Part shown: positions 51,029 to 62,123 of the stretch, piece after piece
Numbering within the stretch: position 1 is the stretch's first letter
How the letters are laid out: each line of letters starts with the position of its first letter
NCBI RefSeq assembly: GCF_000143415.4
Contig: NW_003314307.1
Coordinates: 182,409 to 246,408, forward strand
Direction: 5' to 3'
DNA length: 64,000 nucleotides
DNA from: Selaginella moellendorffii
Lineage: Eukaryota; Streptophyta; Lycopodiopsida; Selaginellales; Selaginellaceae
The notes under the pieces: generated by a model
Databases searched by the model: none
What the model was told of the DNA's origin: nothing
What the model saw: the letters and a program-made list of their open reading frames with translations, nothing else
Position numbers and translations under genes: made by a program

Positions 51029-52653
51029 ATGGCATCCTCGTCTTCCCCATCGCCCGGTAAGCAGTGGCCGCCAGGGTTTAGATTCCGCCCCACGGATCAG
51101 GAGCTTGTGGGCTTCTATCTGGCGCGAAAGGTGTCGGGGCGCAGCATCCAGGCCAACATAATTGCCGAGGTGGATCTCTACAAGTGCGAGCCATGGGACT
51201 TGCCTGGTATGTACTGCATAGTCGAGCTTAGCTCCTTCCTTCCGCTCCGCTCACCCATCGTCTGTGCTCACACAGGGAAATCGTATGTGACGGATGTGGA
51301 GTGGTACTTCTTTAGCCCTCGCGACAGGAAGTATCCCAATGGCTGGCGGACTAACCGGGCCACCGAAGCTGGCTACTGGAAGGCGACTGGAAAGGACCGA
51401 ACTGTGCGCTCGGGATCTCGCGACATCGGTATGAAGAAGACGCTGGTTTTCTACACCGGCAGGGCGCCCCACGGCCAGAGGACGGACTGGATTATGCACG
51501 AGTACCGACTGGACGAGGATGATCGCAAGTGCTCGGTAAGTCCACAGAAAAACACCCTATGTCTCTCAAAGCTGACACCCTCCTCCCAGTATGCGCAGGA
51601 CGCATTCGTTGTTTGCCGGGTGTTTAGGAAGTCGACTGCCAAGAAGGAGGAGGAGAACGTCCCATGCTATCCGGAGGGGGATTCGTTCTTCTCGCTAGAC
51701 AATGAGACGGCCGACAATGAAACAGCCGAGGTGGAGGTTGCCGCGGAGACGGAGGTGGCGTCCGTGGAGACTACGACCAACACAGAGGTTGCAAAGGAAG
51801 AGGCACCGGGCGGAAACGATGAGCTCGATGCCTTCCTTGCCATGCTTTTGGACGAGCCAGTTCCTGACCTGGCACAGGTGACGGACTGAAAGCTTGCCAG
51901 GGCCATGCTGACTTGTGGATTGATTGATTGCAGGTGATGGATTACCCAGACAGGAACCCTGGAGAGCTGTCTTTTGCTGATCCCGAGGGTATCCTGGAAC
52001 AGATTGACCAGCCAGAAGATCTGATGAAGGTTTTGGCTGAAGACGACTTTATCGAGCTTGGTGACTTCTCCAATCTCGAGGACAAGTACGATCAAGGCGC
52101 GGGTGACTGTATTGTGGACGCGCCGTCAAAGGTGAGGAGCATGTTAGGCAAGTGGGACGCATTTTAACATGGGCTGTGCTGCCAGCATCTGACGTCCAAC
52201 TGGAGGGAAGCCGACGAGCACAGTTTGCTGGTCATGGACGACCCCTGCCTGCCAGGAGGTGGCGACTATTACCTGGCTAATGGTGACGATAGCGAGGAAG
52301 GAGGAGACAGGGGTCCATTGAAGAAGATCTTGAGTCTGCTTGGGTCGGTTCAGGTTCTTCCGGCCTCGGCAGCAGAGCACCCAGACAAGGAGAAGCTGCT
52401 TGTGAGGGGATCGTCGTCGACAGTGGCAGCCACAACAATGAACGTTCGTGTGACTGTCAAGATGATCTCGCCCAAGCGGAAGCAGGCTGCTGGTGCCGTG
52501 GTGCAGCGACAAGACAAGGCCAAGGGTGGTCGCTATGGGGGAAACCTCTTGTTTGTCTTCCTGGTGGGATCACTGACGGCCCTGTTTTGGATGCTGGTGC
52601 TGCCGGGCATGACGGGATTGACAAGCCACTTTGAATCTACGCTCTCGCAATAG
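51029..52653 (+). CDS. NAC transcription factor with C-terminal membrane anchor
   Basis: Five exons (introns 51207-51275, 51536-51589, 51878-51933, 52132-52185) give 463 aa. The NAC domain is complete: A (WPPGFRFRPTDQELVGFYL), B (EVDLYKCEPWDLP), C (EWYFFSPRDRKYPNG), D (RATEAGYWKATGKDR...GMKKTLVFYTGRAP) and E (AFVVCRVFRK). An acidic, Glu/Thr-rich activation region follows, then one hydrophobic segment near the end (LLFVFLVGSLTALFWMLVLP) with 17 residues after it. This layout is that of NTL-type NAC factors, which wait in a membrane and enter the nucleus after cleavage. It begins 144 bp after the oligopeptidase stop, on the same strand. Confidence 0.93.
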
Positions 52654-52706
52654 CCACGCTTGCTAATGTGTAAAAGCCACAAACACTTGCGTTTTATTAT
52701 AAACCC

Positions 52707-55398
52707 ATGGCCTGTATGTTAGGCACAACCATTCCAGCGTCTCACTCGTCCTCCTCCTCGGCATGGCTGCAGAGATGCGTCCAATGCCCTCCTCGCCGAG
52801 CGCGCCCATCCTCGCGTCGTGTTGGTGCCCGTGCTGCTGCTGCTGCTGCTGGTGTTGGTGTTGCCGGGGTGGAGGAGCAGCAAGGCGAGCAGCTCAAGTG
52901 GGTGCGGCGGAGCCACTACTGTGGCGAGGTGAGTGAGGCGGAGATTGGGCTGAGGGTGCGCATTTGTGGCTGGGTTGCGCTCCGTCGCGACCATGGCGCC
53001 GTCACATTCATCAACGTTCGCGACCACACGGGAATGGTGCAGGCGAGCAGCTGCATTGTCATCTTTCCATTTCTTATACGTAAGCTTCATGCCAGGTTGC
53101 GGCGGCGGAGGCTAGTAGCGGAGCACAGGCGGTGGCGGAAAGGCTGAGAATAGAGTACGTGGTAGCGGTGGAGGGAACAGTGCGCTCGCGGCCTCAGGGT
53201 GCCGCCAACACAAATTTGAAGACTGGAAGCGTCGAAGTATTCTCTTGTCCTCCTTCGCATATGGTTTTGATCGTGCTTTGCCTCAGATCATCGCGGACAA
53301 GGTTGAGGTGCTCAACCCCGTCAGCTTGAACCTTCCTTTCTTGGTCACGCCCCTCGACCAGTCCAAAAACGTCATCTCCGAGGAAGTTCGTCTGAGGTAA
53401 ACTGCTTGTTGGGCCAGCCAGTGCTTCCAAGGCACGCATGTTTGCGTTTGTAGATACCGACACCTGGACTTGCGGCGCCCCCAGCTGAATGCCAACCTCA
53501 GGCTCCGCCACCGCATCGTTAAGCTCATGAGACGTTACTTGGAAGACGTCCACGGCTTTGTCGAGGTTGGCTTGAGCTTGCGATTTTGATGGACGGCTAG
53601 AGCTTGCAATGCAGGTGGAGACACCGATACTGTCGAGATCCACTCCCGAAGGAGCGCGAGATTACCTGGTGCCATCGCGAGTGCAGGTGAATCAGTGATT
53701 GCAGCCTGCGTGACTAACTTGGGAGGAAAAAAAATATGATGCAGCCAGCCACTTTCTACGCTCTTCCGCAGAGCCCGCAGCTGTTCAAGCAGATGCTCAT
53801 GGTGTCTGGTTTCGATAGATACTTTCAGTTTGCAAGGTATCATATACGTGTGCGTGGCTCACTCACTTGCGTGCATTTCCAACAGGTGTTTCAGGGACGA
53901 GGATCTTAGAGCCGACCGTCAACCCGAGTTCACGCAGCTCGACATGGAGCTTGCATTCACACCGCTGGAAGATATGCTCGAGCTCAATGAGGACCTCATC
54001 AGGCTTGTAAGTGCTACCATCGGTTAAGTGCTCGCCTCACTCGCTCGGATGCCAGGTTTTCCGGGAGATTAAAGGCGTAGAACTTCCGGATCCCTTTCCA
54101 CGGCTCACGTATGCCGAGGCCATGTCCAAGTATGGTTCAGACAAGCCTGATACACGCTTCGGAATGCAACTCGTCGAGGTACGTCAAACTTGGAAGCTTT
54201 AATACGCGTCTTAAAGGAAACAACAGCTGTCGGATGTGTTTGAAAAATCGAGCTTTGCTCCGTTTGCCACAGCCATCAGCGAAGGCGGTGTTGTCAAGGC
54301 AATAACAGTGTGTGGCGGCGGCAAGTCGATCACAGCCACCCGGTTGAAGAAGGGGGACATATATCAAGAAGCAGTCAGATGCGGTGCTAAAGGCCTGCCT
54401 TTTCTCAAGGTGGCCGAAGGAGGTATCTCTCTATTCCATTCATCCATGTACGAAAAAGCTGGCTTTCTGTGCAGGAGAGGTGGAAGGCAGCACAGCGCTC
54501 AAGTCGAGCTTGTCTTGTCCTGAGACGAGAGACAACTTTCTGGCCAAATGTGACGCAAAGCCTGGGGATGTGATTATCTTTGCAAACGGGCCTACATCGC
54601 TCGTCAACGCGACGCTCGGCCGACTGCGAACGCTTATTGCCGAGACAAGTGACAACCTCATCGACAAGGTGTGACGCATTCCCGATTTGATCGCGACTGA
54701 ACTCGTGGTTGCAGAGCCGCAATGACATTCTTTGGATCACTGATTTTCCTATGTTCGAGTGGAACGATACGGAAAAGCGACTTGAGGTAAGCTGATGCTC
54801 ACTAGCTAGTTTACGTACGTCCTTCCGCCAGGCGCTCCACCATCCATTCACCGCTCCGAGGCCAGAAGACATGAAGGATCTCAGCTCTGCTCGTGCTCTT
54901 GCTTACGACATGGTCTACAACGGCGTGGAAGTAAGTGATATCCTGCTGTCGGCTTACTGAAATGCTGGCTGCAGATTGGGGGTGGAAGCTTGAGGATTCA
55001 CAGGCGTGACGTGCAGCAAAAGGTGCTCGAGGCATCCGGTTTGAGCGCTCAAGAGGTTCTAGAAATCTTTTCTGTTTGTAGTTAGTGACTCCATCTGAAG
55101 TCGTGTCCAGGCGGAAGATAAGTTTGGCTATTTGCTGGAAGCATTAGAGCTGGGTGCTCCTCCGCATGGTATCGTTGATCTTGCTGTTCTAAATAAGTGA
55201 CGAGAATGAATGGCAGGAGGAATCGCGTATGGTGTGGACCGGCTGGTAATGCTGCTTGCGGGAGAGAAATCGATAAGGGATGTGATTGCCTTTCCAAAGA
55301 CGACGGCTGCTCACTGCTCCCTCACAAGAACACCATCTACAGTTGATCCCAGGCAGCTCCAGGAGCTTCGGCTGCAATGCACCATTGCACATCCATAA
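52707..55398 (+). CDS. Aspartyl-tRNA synthetase, bacterial/organellar type
   Basis: About thirteen exons encode roughly 640 aa. A Ser/Arg/Ala-rich N-terminus (to about residue 60) looks like an organelle transit peptide. The OB-fold anticodon domain begins [14 protein letters not shown] and [19 protein letters not shown]. The class II core has RYLDxRR-like [12 protein letters not shown], motif 2 [18 protein letters not shown], the bacterial insertion (GAMD-type) domain around 54250-54680, ITDFPMFEW, and motif 3 [16 protein letters not shown]. It ends with the AspRS tail [13 protein letters not shown]. It charges tRNA-Asp in chloroplasts and/or mitochondria. Only 53 bp separate it from the NAC gene. 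Confidence 0.94.
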
Positions 55399-55541
55399 TT
55401 TATTTTTCGTTTTCATTTTTTCTGCTTTTGTTGCAGCACCGATGTACGTGGCGCCCTGCATGGCTTCAAGTGTTGCTTTATTAAATCTGGTTTTTCTTGC
55501 AGTTCGCTGCCTTGTATTTTCTTGGTGCGAGAGAAAAGAAG

Positions 55542-56370
55542 ATGAAGGCAGTGGCGGTCCTGTTGGGTAGCGAGGTGGGCGGGGTGGTGCATTTCAGCCA
55601 GGAGAACGAAGGTAAAGAAAAGCCCATTCCACAAATGTGATGGAGTGAGTGACTGCTTCTCCAGGTGCGCCGTCCACTATCACGGGCGAGGTCACCGGTT
55701 TGAGCCCGGGCAAGCATGGATTCCACGTCCACGCGCTGGGTGATACCACCAACGGGTGCAACTCCACGGGTAGAGCCGTTCTGTTTGAGCGATCCCGAGC
55801 GAGCATGTATGTTGCTTACAGGTCCACATTTCAATCCCACCAACAAGGAACACGGTGCTCCCGAGGACGACACCAGGCATGTTGGTGACCTTGGCAACCT
55901 CACTGCAGGCGACAGCGGTGAGTAGCTTGCTTGCCTTTGCTCATGGATGGATGGATGGATGCCCGATCGACCCAAGCTCTCACACTTTTGGGTTTGCTTG
56001 CTACGCCAGGAAAGGTGGAGATTTCTATCAAAGACAGCCAGGTAGTCGTAGCAAAGAGGATCATCCCATGCCATGGTATTAACTTGGATGATGATGCAGA
56101 TAAAGCTGTGCGGGCCGCATTCCATCATTGGCAGGGCAATTGTGGTGCATGCCGACCCGGATGATCTCGGCAAAGGTATAGATATATATACGATCTTCGA
56201 GTGCCTGTTGTTTGTGCAACTGTGTCTTGCAGGTGGTCACGAGCTGAGCAAGGAAACTGGTAATGCGGGTGCAAGAGTTGCTTGTGGTAAGCGCTTATAT
56301 CTTATGGAAAAAGCTGGCATGGTAAAGACTAGGCTCTTGTGATGCAGGGATAATTGGGCTAGAAGCTTAG
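55542..56370 (+). CDS. Cu/Zn superoxide dismutase, cytosolic type
   Basis: Seven exons (55542-55611, 55665-55769, 55822-55917, 56010-56041, 56100-56175, 56233-56286, 56348-56370) sum to 456 bp, that is 151 aa. Copper ligands are in [10 protein letters not shown] and RAIVVHAD, the bridging histidine and zinc ligands in GPHFNP...HGAPEDD...HVGDLGN, and the disulfide cysteines in NGC and VACG. No transit peptide precedes MKAVAVL, so a cytosolic CSD1-like form is likely. It converts superoxide to hydrogen peroxide and oxygen. One exon is only 32 bp and the last is 23 bp. Confidence 0.96.
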
Positions 56371-56570
56371 GCTCGGTGGTTTTTCTGTTCTCTCGGTGCT
56401 GGTTACTGTGAACAATTGGCATTCTAGGCTTGTTTCTTTAGTTGATCTCGAAACACTAATCCACTACGCCACCATGCTATCATTTGAAACCAATTAGCGA
56501 GAGAAATATCTCGTGAATCGCGACAAGAGCCCGTGTTGCGACTCGAGCATTCATAAGCTCATGAATCTCC

Positions 56571-57502
56571 ATGGCCGCTATCGGGCGTGATTTGGCGGCG
56601 TTTAGCATCGTTGGTAGCAGCCGCTTTGTGGAGGGCAAGAGGTCGTGGTTCCAGACTGCGGGAATTCCAGGGACGCCGCACCGGAATGTCGCGTGTGCCG
56701 GGATCCAGGTGGATCGAAAGCGGCATCTAGAGGAATCTCTCAAGCGCCAGGAGGTGAGTGCGTGTGCGTGCGTGTGATCGATCACAAAAGTATAAACAAG
56801 CAGCCAGGAAGCGGATGCACGACGAGCTGAGGCGGAGATCTCGTGCCCCGTGGACTGCGTCACCGTAGTAAGCAACCTGCAGGAATTCGATGCCATTTTG
56901 GAGCGCGCCCGAGAGGAGCACGATCTGGTTCGCAGTCCATGCCTTCCTTGGAGCGCTTGTCAATCCTCTCTCCATTAGGTGGTGGTGGATTTCTACAACA
57001 CCTCGTGCGGTGCTTGCAAGTACATGCTACCCCAATTCGTGAAGCTGTGCAAACGGGTGAGTGACTACCACCGCTATTGCGAAGAAACAAGCTGTGTCTA
57101 GACAGGCAGGGTTGCAGCAGTGACGAGTGCGTAGCAGATCCCGAGGATGACGATGAGCACAGCGATGAGAGGCAGATTGTGTTTGTCAAGCACAACGTTC
57201 TGGATGATTACGACGAACTCACGGTAGGCTAGCTGGGAAAGAGTGATTTCACCTCGTTTGCTCGCAACCTCTGCAGGACCTGGCCGAATTCTACTCCGTT
57301 TCCTCCGTTCCCTTGTTTGCAATCTTTCAGGTAAGGGAGGGGGGCTCTTGTATCTCTCGCTTCTAATCTCTCGCGCGAGCAGGACGGTTGCCTAGTCGAC
57401 AAGTTCGCCACCCGAGATAAGCATCGACTCGAGCGAGCAGTCTGTCAACTCCTCCACGCCAAAACCACCCCACAGGAAGGCGACGACACCCAAACCAGTT
57501 GA
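56571..57502 (+). CDS. ACHT-like atypical thioredoxin
   Basis: Six exons (56571-56753, 56808-56927, 56979-57056, 57110-57223, 57277-57330, 57383-57502) give 222 aa in frame. The thioredoxin fold begins LVVVDFYNTSCGACKYMLPQF. The active site is SCGAC instead of WCGPC, as in atypical Cys/His-rich plastid thioredoxins. Strand 4 has the conserved cis-proline region SSVPLFAIFQDG. Between them lies an unusual acidic insertion (CSSDECVADPEDDDEHSDE). The N-terminal 70 residues are basic and may be a transit peptide. It probably acts in redox signalling in plastids. Its TGA directly abuts the stop of eIF2D. Confidence 0.78.
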
Positions 57503-59749
57503 TCACTTCTTCGTCTTATCCAGTATCTCAATAAACTTCTTTGGAATCCCATACTGTTGCACTAGATGCTTCCCAAGGTTTTCTATGACGCCACCCTGAA
57601 CGAGTATCTCCTTCTCGCCTTTCTTCCCTGCATACATCCCAAACAACCGGAGTTGGGCGGCGAGGCAAACAAGTACCTAAATACAAAGCGGACAAACTTA
57701 CCAGGGACTTCGGCCAACGATGTGCTGCACGCAAACTTTTTCTGGAGCTCCGCTGCTAGCGCATCTGGATCCACCAAAAACGATTCGAGGCCCGACACCC
57801 GAGTCACTTTCTTGTTTCCTTGCCTCCGCTCCGTTATTATCTGTGCACATCTCAGTGCTCCCTTTCGAACCACGGACTTGCCTTCTCTGGTCACCTTGTG
57901 ATGTGCTTGCATCCGGCCCAGGAATGTGGCACCGAGGTCCCTTTTCAAGACCTCCGACGGGTACGACGAGCCCTTCTTCACAGCTCCTTTGAACAAAGCG
58001 TCGCATAAGACGGCATCCAGTGCCACCACCGCCTTGTTGTCTGGTTTCACCAAGCTTTCCTTGTCCACGTACGAAAACACCACCTCACTTGCCTCGGCCG
58101 CGGTGTAAAACTTGGCTGCATCGGCTCCCACAGCATTCAATATGGGTGCCACATGGTGAGTAGGCTTCCACACCTCCACGGCTTCAAACGGACTTTGCAC
58201 GCTCTCGTTTGCGCTCTTCGAATCTGGTGTGGTATGTTCAGAGGTAGCCACCTTCTTCTCGGGCTTGAACTCCTGGTATAGCGCATGGCTTCTGTTTACG
58301 CTGCACAACAAGATTTCCTTACGAGGCTTGCTCTCCTTCGCTACTATCTGCAAGAAATCAGTCAGCATGCCTGGAAACACACGAAGCTATCATATACCGA
58401 CCAAGCCGCTGGCAGATTTGGTTTGAAGCCATTTTGACAACTTCTTGTGCGAAGATTTCTTGATGTCTACCGTGCTACCTGCAGGCCTGGCAGGAAGAAT
58501 GTGCCCTGACCTACATGCAGCACAAGCATTAGCTAAAACAGAGAGGATAAAATGCTTACCAAAGAATGCTTGCAGGAATGGGTAGATCCTTGTCCTTGAC
58601 GGTCGTATGCAGGGCCTGCAGTAAGCACCTGTCGAGTAGCAAGTCCATCTCCTCGGTGCTTATACCCGTTGAAGTTCCAACCTCAATGCTGCTACACTCC
58701 TCGTCAGCTTCTTCGGCAGCCGATGTATCCGGTGCTAGCTTCAAGTCCTTGACATCCACAGCCACATATTCTGGCCCCGTTACTTGATAGATTTCGGTCC
58801 CATCGTCACCACTATTGGCAACACCTTGTTCTTGTTCTTGCTCGTGTTCTTGGTCTTGTTCGTCTACACCTTGAGCACCGCCTTCACCATCGCCCCCCTG
58901 CTGGCTGGTGGATGGATCTTCCGAAATCATGCCCTCCGAGAAACCCGCATTGGGAACGTATCTTCCCTCAGCCGAGCTCCTGTTTGAAACACAATCGGCA
59001 GCACCAAATACCTTTTCAGCGACAAAACTTCAAACTCTAAAAGCTTTACTTACCAGAGCGTATCAGGGTAGAAATGCAAAATGCGAAGGGCCTTGCCGCG
59101 ATAGCCAGCTTTCTTAGCCGCGGTACTACTCATGGCCGTCGTTCCAACCTGCAGACGAGTGAAAATCGTTGGATGGACTGAAAATAAAGGAAGAACAAGA
59201 CTTACAGCAATGGGCCAGTCATTTCCCGGCACCTTTACAACCCACGGCTGGCCTGCCTCAAACTCTGGCAAGCCTTCCGGGGGTATAGTGATGCCAGGAA
59301 ACATAAGATCGGCACCACCAACAACGTAGCGCGAGACTTCAGCACCCTTGAGAATAAAAGCTGGGAGGAGCGATGGTAGCTTCCACAGGGCATACACTGC
59401 AAGAGGAAGCATGTCTGAATTGGCACATCAATCGAGGAAGCTCAACCTGTTGGAAAGACTTCACCATCGACATCGAACAGCATTGGCGGCCCTCCATCCA
59501 CGACGTAGACATGGAGGCGATTGGGATTGGCGAGCTTCGCCACGGTGACATCGGCCTGGCGTAGCGATTTGCATTGAGTAGCCGTCGGAGGAGATGGATG
59601 CAGGAGAGGCTTACCTTGGCCGGCAGGATGGCTTCGATGTGCGCGTCAGTGGCGTGGCCGAATCGCTCGCAAATGCTGCGACGCAGCTTCTTGCGATCGG
59701 CGCCAGAGAGGCGCTGCTGCGCCTTGACCTCGCTCGCCTTCTTGAACAT
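57503..59749 (-). CDS. Translation initiation factor eIF2D (ligatin)
   Basis: The start at 59749 opens MFKKASEVKAQQRLSG and then DRKKLRRSI, the pre-PUA domain. The PUA region follows (VYALWKLPSLLPAF, GADLMFPGI, VGTTAMSS), then an acidic Gln/Glu/Asp-rich linker (58810-58900), a winged-helix/SWIB-like middle (58080-58480), and a C-terminal SUI1/eIF1-like domain (KKVTRVSGLESFLVDPDALA, then EILVQGGVIENLGKHLV). eIF2D places initiator tRNA on 40S subunits independently of GTP and recycles post-termination 40S complexes. The protein is about 600 aa with domains in the usual order. Confidence 0.93.
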
Positions 59750-59820
59750 CCCTCGCTCTCTCCTCTCTATAGATATGAACCCTACCAAGCCTAGTTAAGA
59801 TCATAGAACATACAGATGGT

Positions 59821-62045
59821 TTAAAATGTTTGGCAGTAGACAACAAAGCGCTTCCAGTGCTGCTTGGTCTGCGCCAGCTTGGTCATGAGGTTGGCCATCT
59901 TGTCCTGCAGCGCTCGCGCCGACCCTTCAAACGCAATCTTCTCCACCACCAAGCACACATTCTCGTTGCGGAGCTTGAGCAGATCCAAGTCCTGGTCCCC
60001 GAGCTTGGCCACCAGCGCCTCCCTCTCCACGCTTAGCTCCTCGTTCTTGTCCAGCGCCGCCTTGAGCAGCTTCCGCGTCTCGTCCCTCTCCACTTGCCTG
60101 CGCAGCTGCTCGATGGTCGCGTCCCGAGCACGCAGTGCCGCCGTGTGCGACTCGTGGAGGCAGCGCGCCTCGTGCTTGAGCCGATCGCTGATGCCTTGGA
60201 CCTGCTGCCGCAGCTTGTCCACCTCCAGCCTCTCCACCGCCACCATCCCCTCGGCTCGCTCCGCCTGCAAGCACAGCTTGGCCACCTGCTGCTTGAGCTT
60301 GAGGTTGAGCTCCACCTGACGTCCCAGCTCGCCCTTGACCCTCCCAACCTCGCCGCCACACAGCGACACGAACTGCTGCTGCTGGGCCGCATTGGATGAT
60401 GTAGAGGCTTGCGGCGGCGGCGGCGGTGGCGACGACGACGACGAGCACAGTAGCAGTTCCGACAGCTCCCGCGGCGGATGATGATCATCGCTTACCAGCT
60501 CGGTGGACAGCTCCTGGCGCTCCACCAGGCTCACCGCCTTGATGTTGTCGATGTCTCGCTGGACGTGGACGAGCTCCTTGTACGCCTGCTCGATGTGCCG
60601 CTTGGACTTCATGGACACCGAGTCGGAGCTCATGCAGCCCCGTTGCGCTTGCTCCAGCAGCAGCCGGGCCTTGAGCAGACGCCTGTCTAGGCTCGCGCAC
60701 GCCACCTCCCTCTGCCGCACCCTCTGGAAAGATTCACGCAAGCCGCTCAAGAACGCCTTCTTCTGCCACAAAAATGCCTTTTCTCGGTCGGCAATCTCAT
60801 CGCCAACCAGCTGCTGCTGCTGCTGCTGTTGTTGTTGCTGACCAACAGTGAAAGCCTCTGAAAGCTTTCGCTTCCCCACGTTCGGGCCCTTGTTCATGAC
60901 TTCTTCTCCTCGTGGAGAAGGGTCTCCACACAAAGGTGGCGACCACAGCGAGTCGATCATCTTGTCCTGCTCCGCCCTTCCCGACCTCAACTCTTGCACC
61001 AGCACCTCGAGTCGGTTGGACATCGCCTGGAACATGTCCCCTCGGGGTGGTGGTGGAGGTGGCTGCACCTCCAACAGGGGCGCAACACCATGGCCAGCAG
61101 TGGCAGCAGCGGAACAACCTTCCTCAACGTTCTGGAACAGCTTGTCATCGTGAGCTTCTTGCTTGGGAGCAGGGTCACCCCAGTCGATCATGTGAAGCAG
61201 GCGGGAAGCAATGGATGCGAGATCCGCCCTGAGTTGCTTGAGCTGTGTGCACTGCTCATCGGCCATCATCTCCGTGGCCGAGCACCAGTCCCGGAGCTGC
61301 AGCGCCAGAGCCTTGAGACGCTCCAGTTCCCGGTTGACGGACTCAATCTTGAGGTCCATGTCCCTGTGCGTCACAGCCAGCGCCGTGAGCGTGTTGCTGG
61401 CCAGCTGCCTCTCGCGCCTCAGCTCCTCCTCCTTGTCGATGAAAGCGTGGCGGAGGCGCTCATATGAGCCACTGAGCTGCTCCAGCGTGCGGTTCTTGCC
61501 GCCGAGTTGATCACCCAGCAGCATTGCGCCGCAACCGCCGCGCTTGGCCTCCACTTGGAGCTGCAGCGTGGTGAGAGACATCCATGAGATCTGGAGCTCG
61601 GCCTGGACCTCGTCAACCTTGTGCTTCAGCCTTGTGAAGTCGGCGTCAACTCCTTCCAGAGCCAGCTGCACCTCTTCGCGATCAGGATTGTCCGCGGCAA
61701 GGACATGTTCCGGATCATGCTCATCGGCGTGCGACTTGAGGCATGCGGCGATGGAGTCGAGGTCGATGCTCTGCACGTTTGTCTCGTCGAGCGTCACCTG
61801 GTCGCGCAGCGCCTTGAGGTGCGTCCGGACGTCGTTGAGTTGCCGCTCGATGCTGGACGCGTTGCCCTCGCTCTGCTGCATCCTCTTGTGCAAGTCATCC
61901 AGGGAGATCCGTGCCTCCGCCACCACCCCCTGCGCTCACCAGTTGAGTTCCATCAACCTCGCGAGATCAAGGCAAGGAGAAATGGGATGTGGTGACCGAC
62001 CTGGGCAGGAAGAGCAAGAGGAAAAGCTTGTGCTCCGGGCGGCAT
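59821..62045 (-). CDS. Coiled-coil protein of unknown function (717 aa)
   Basis: Two exons (62045-62001 and 61929-59821) join in frame to 717 aa. After a short N-terminus (MPPGAQAFPLALPAQ) almost all of the protein is predicted coiled coil in three blocks, separated by a low-complexity centre with a proline run (near 61060), a run of about ten glutamines (near 60820), a serine run followed by prolines (near 60430) and another Gln run. The C-terminus ends HWKRFVVYCQTF. I do not recognise a family. The coding exon is almost intronless, unlike its neighbours. It shares a 78-bp promoter with the HemD-like gene. Confidence 0.8.
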
Positions 62046-62123
62046 TGTAGAAGATGGAGATAGCAAAGGATCTCCTTATCTCTTTTTGCGAGGATTAGGG
62101 CTTTATGTGCCACGTGTCCAGCA
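62046..62123. promoter_or_regulatory. 78-bp bidirectional promoter, coiled-coil/HemD-like
   Basis: Start codons of the two divergent genes are 78 bp apart. The interval contains TTAGGGC (62095-62101) and TGCCACGTG (62108-62116). These are the same two words (GCCCTAA and CACGTGGCA) found in the CCDC40/RAB23 promoter. Confidence 0.62.
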
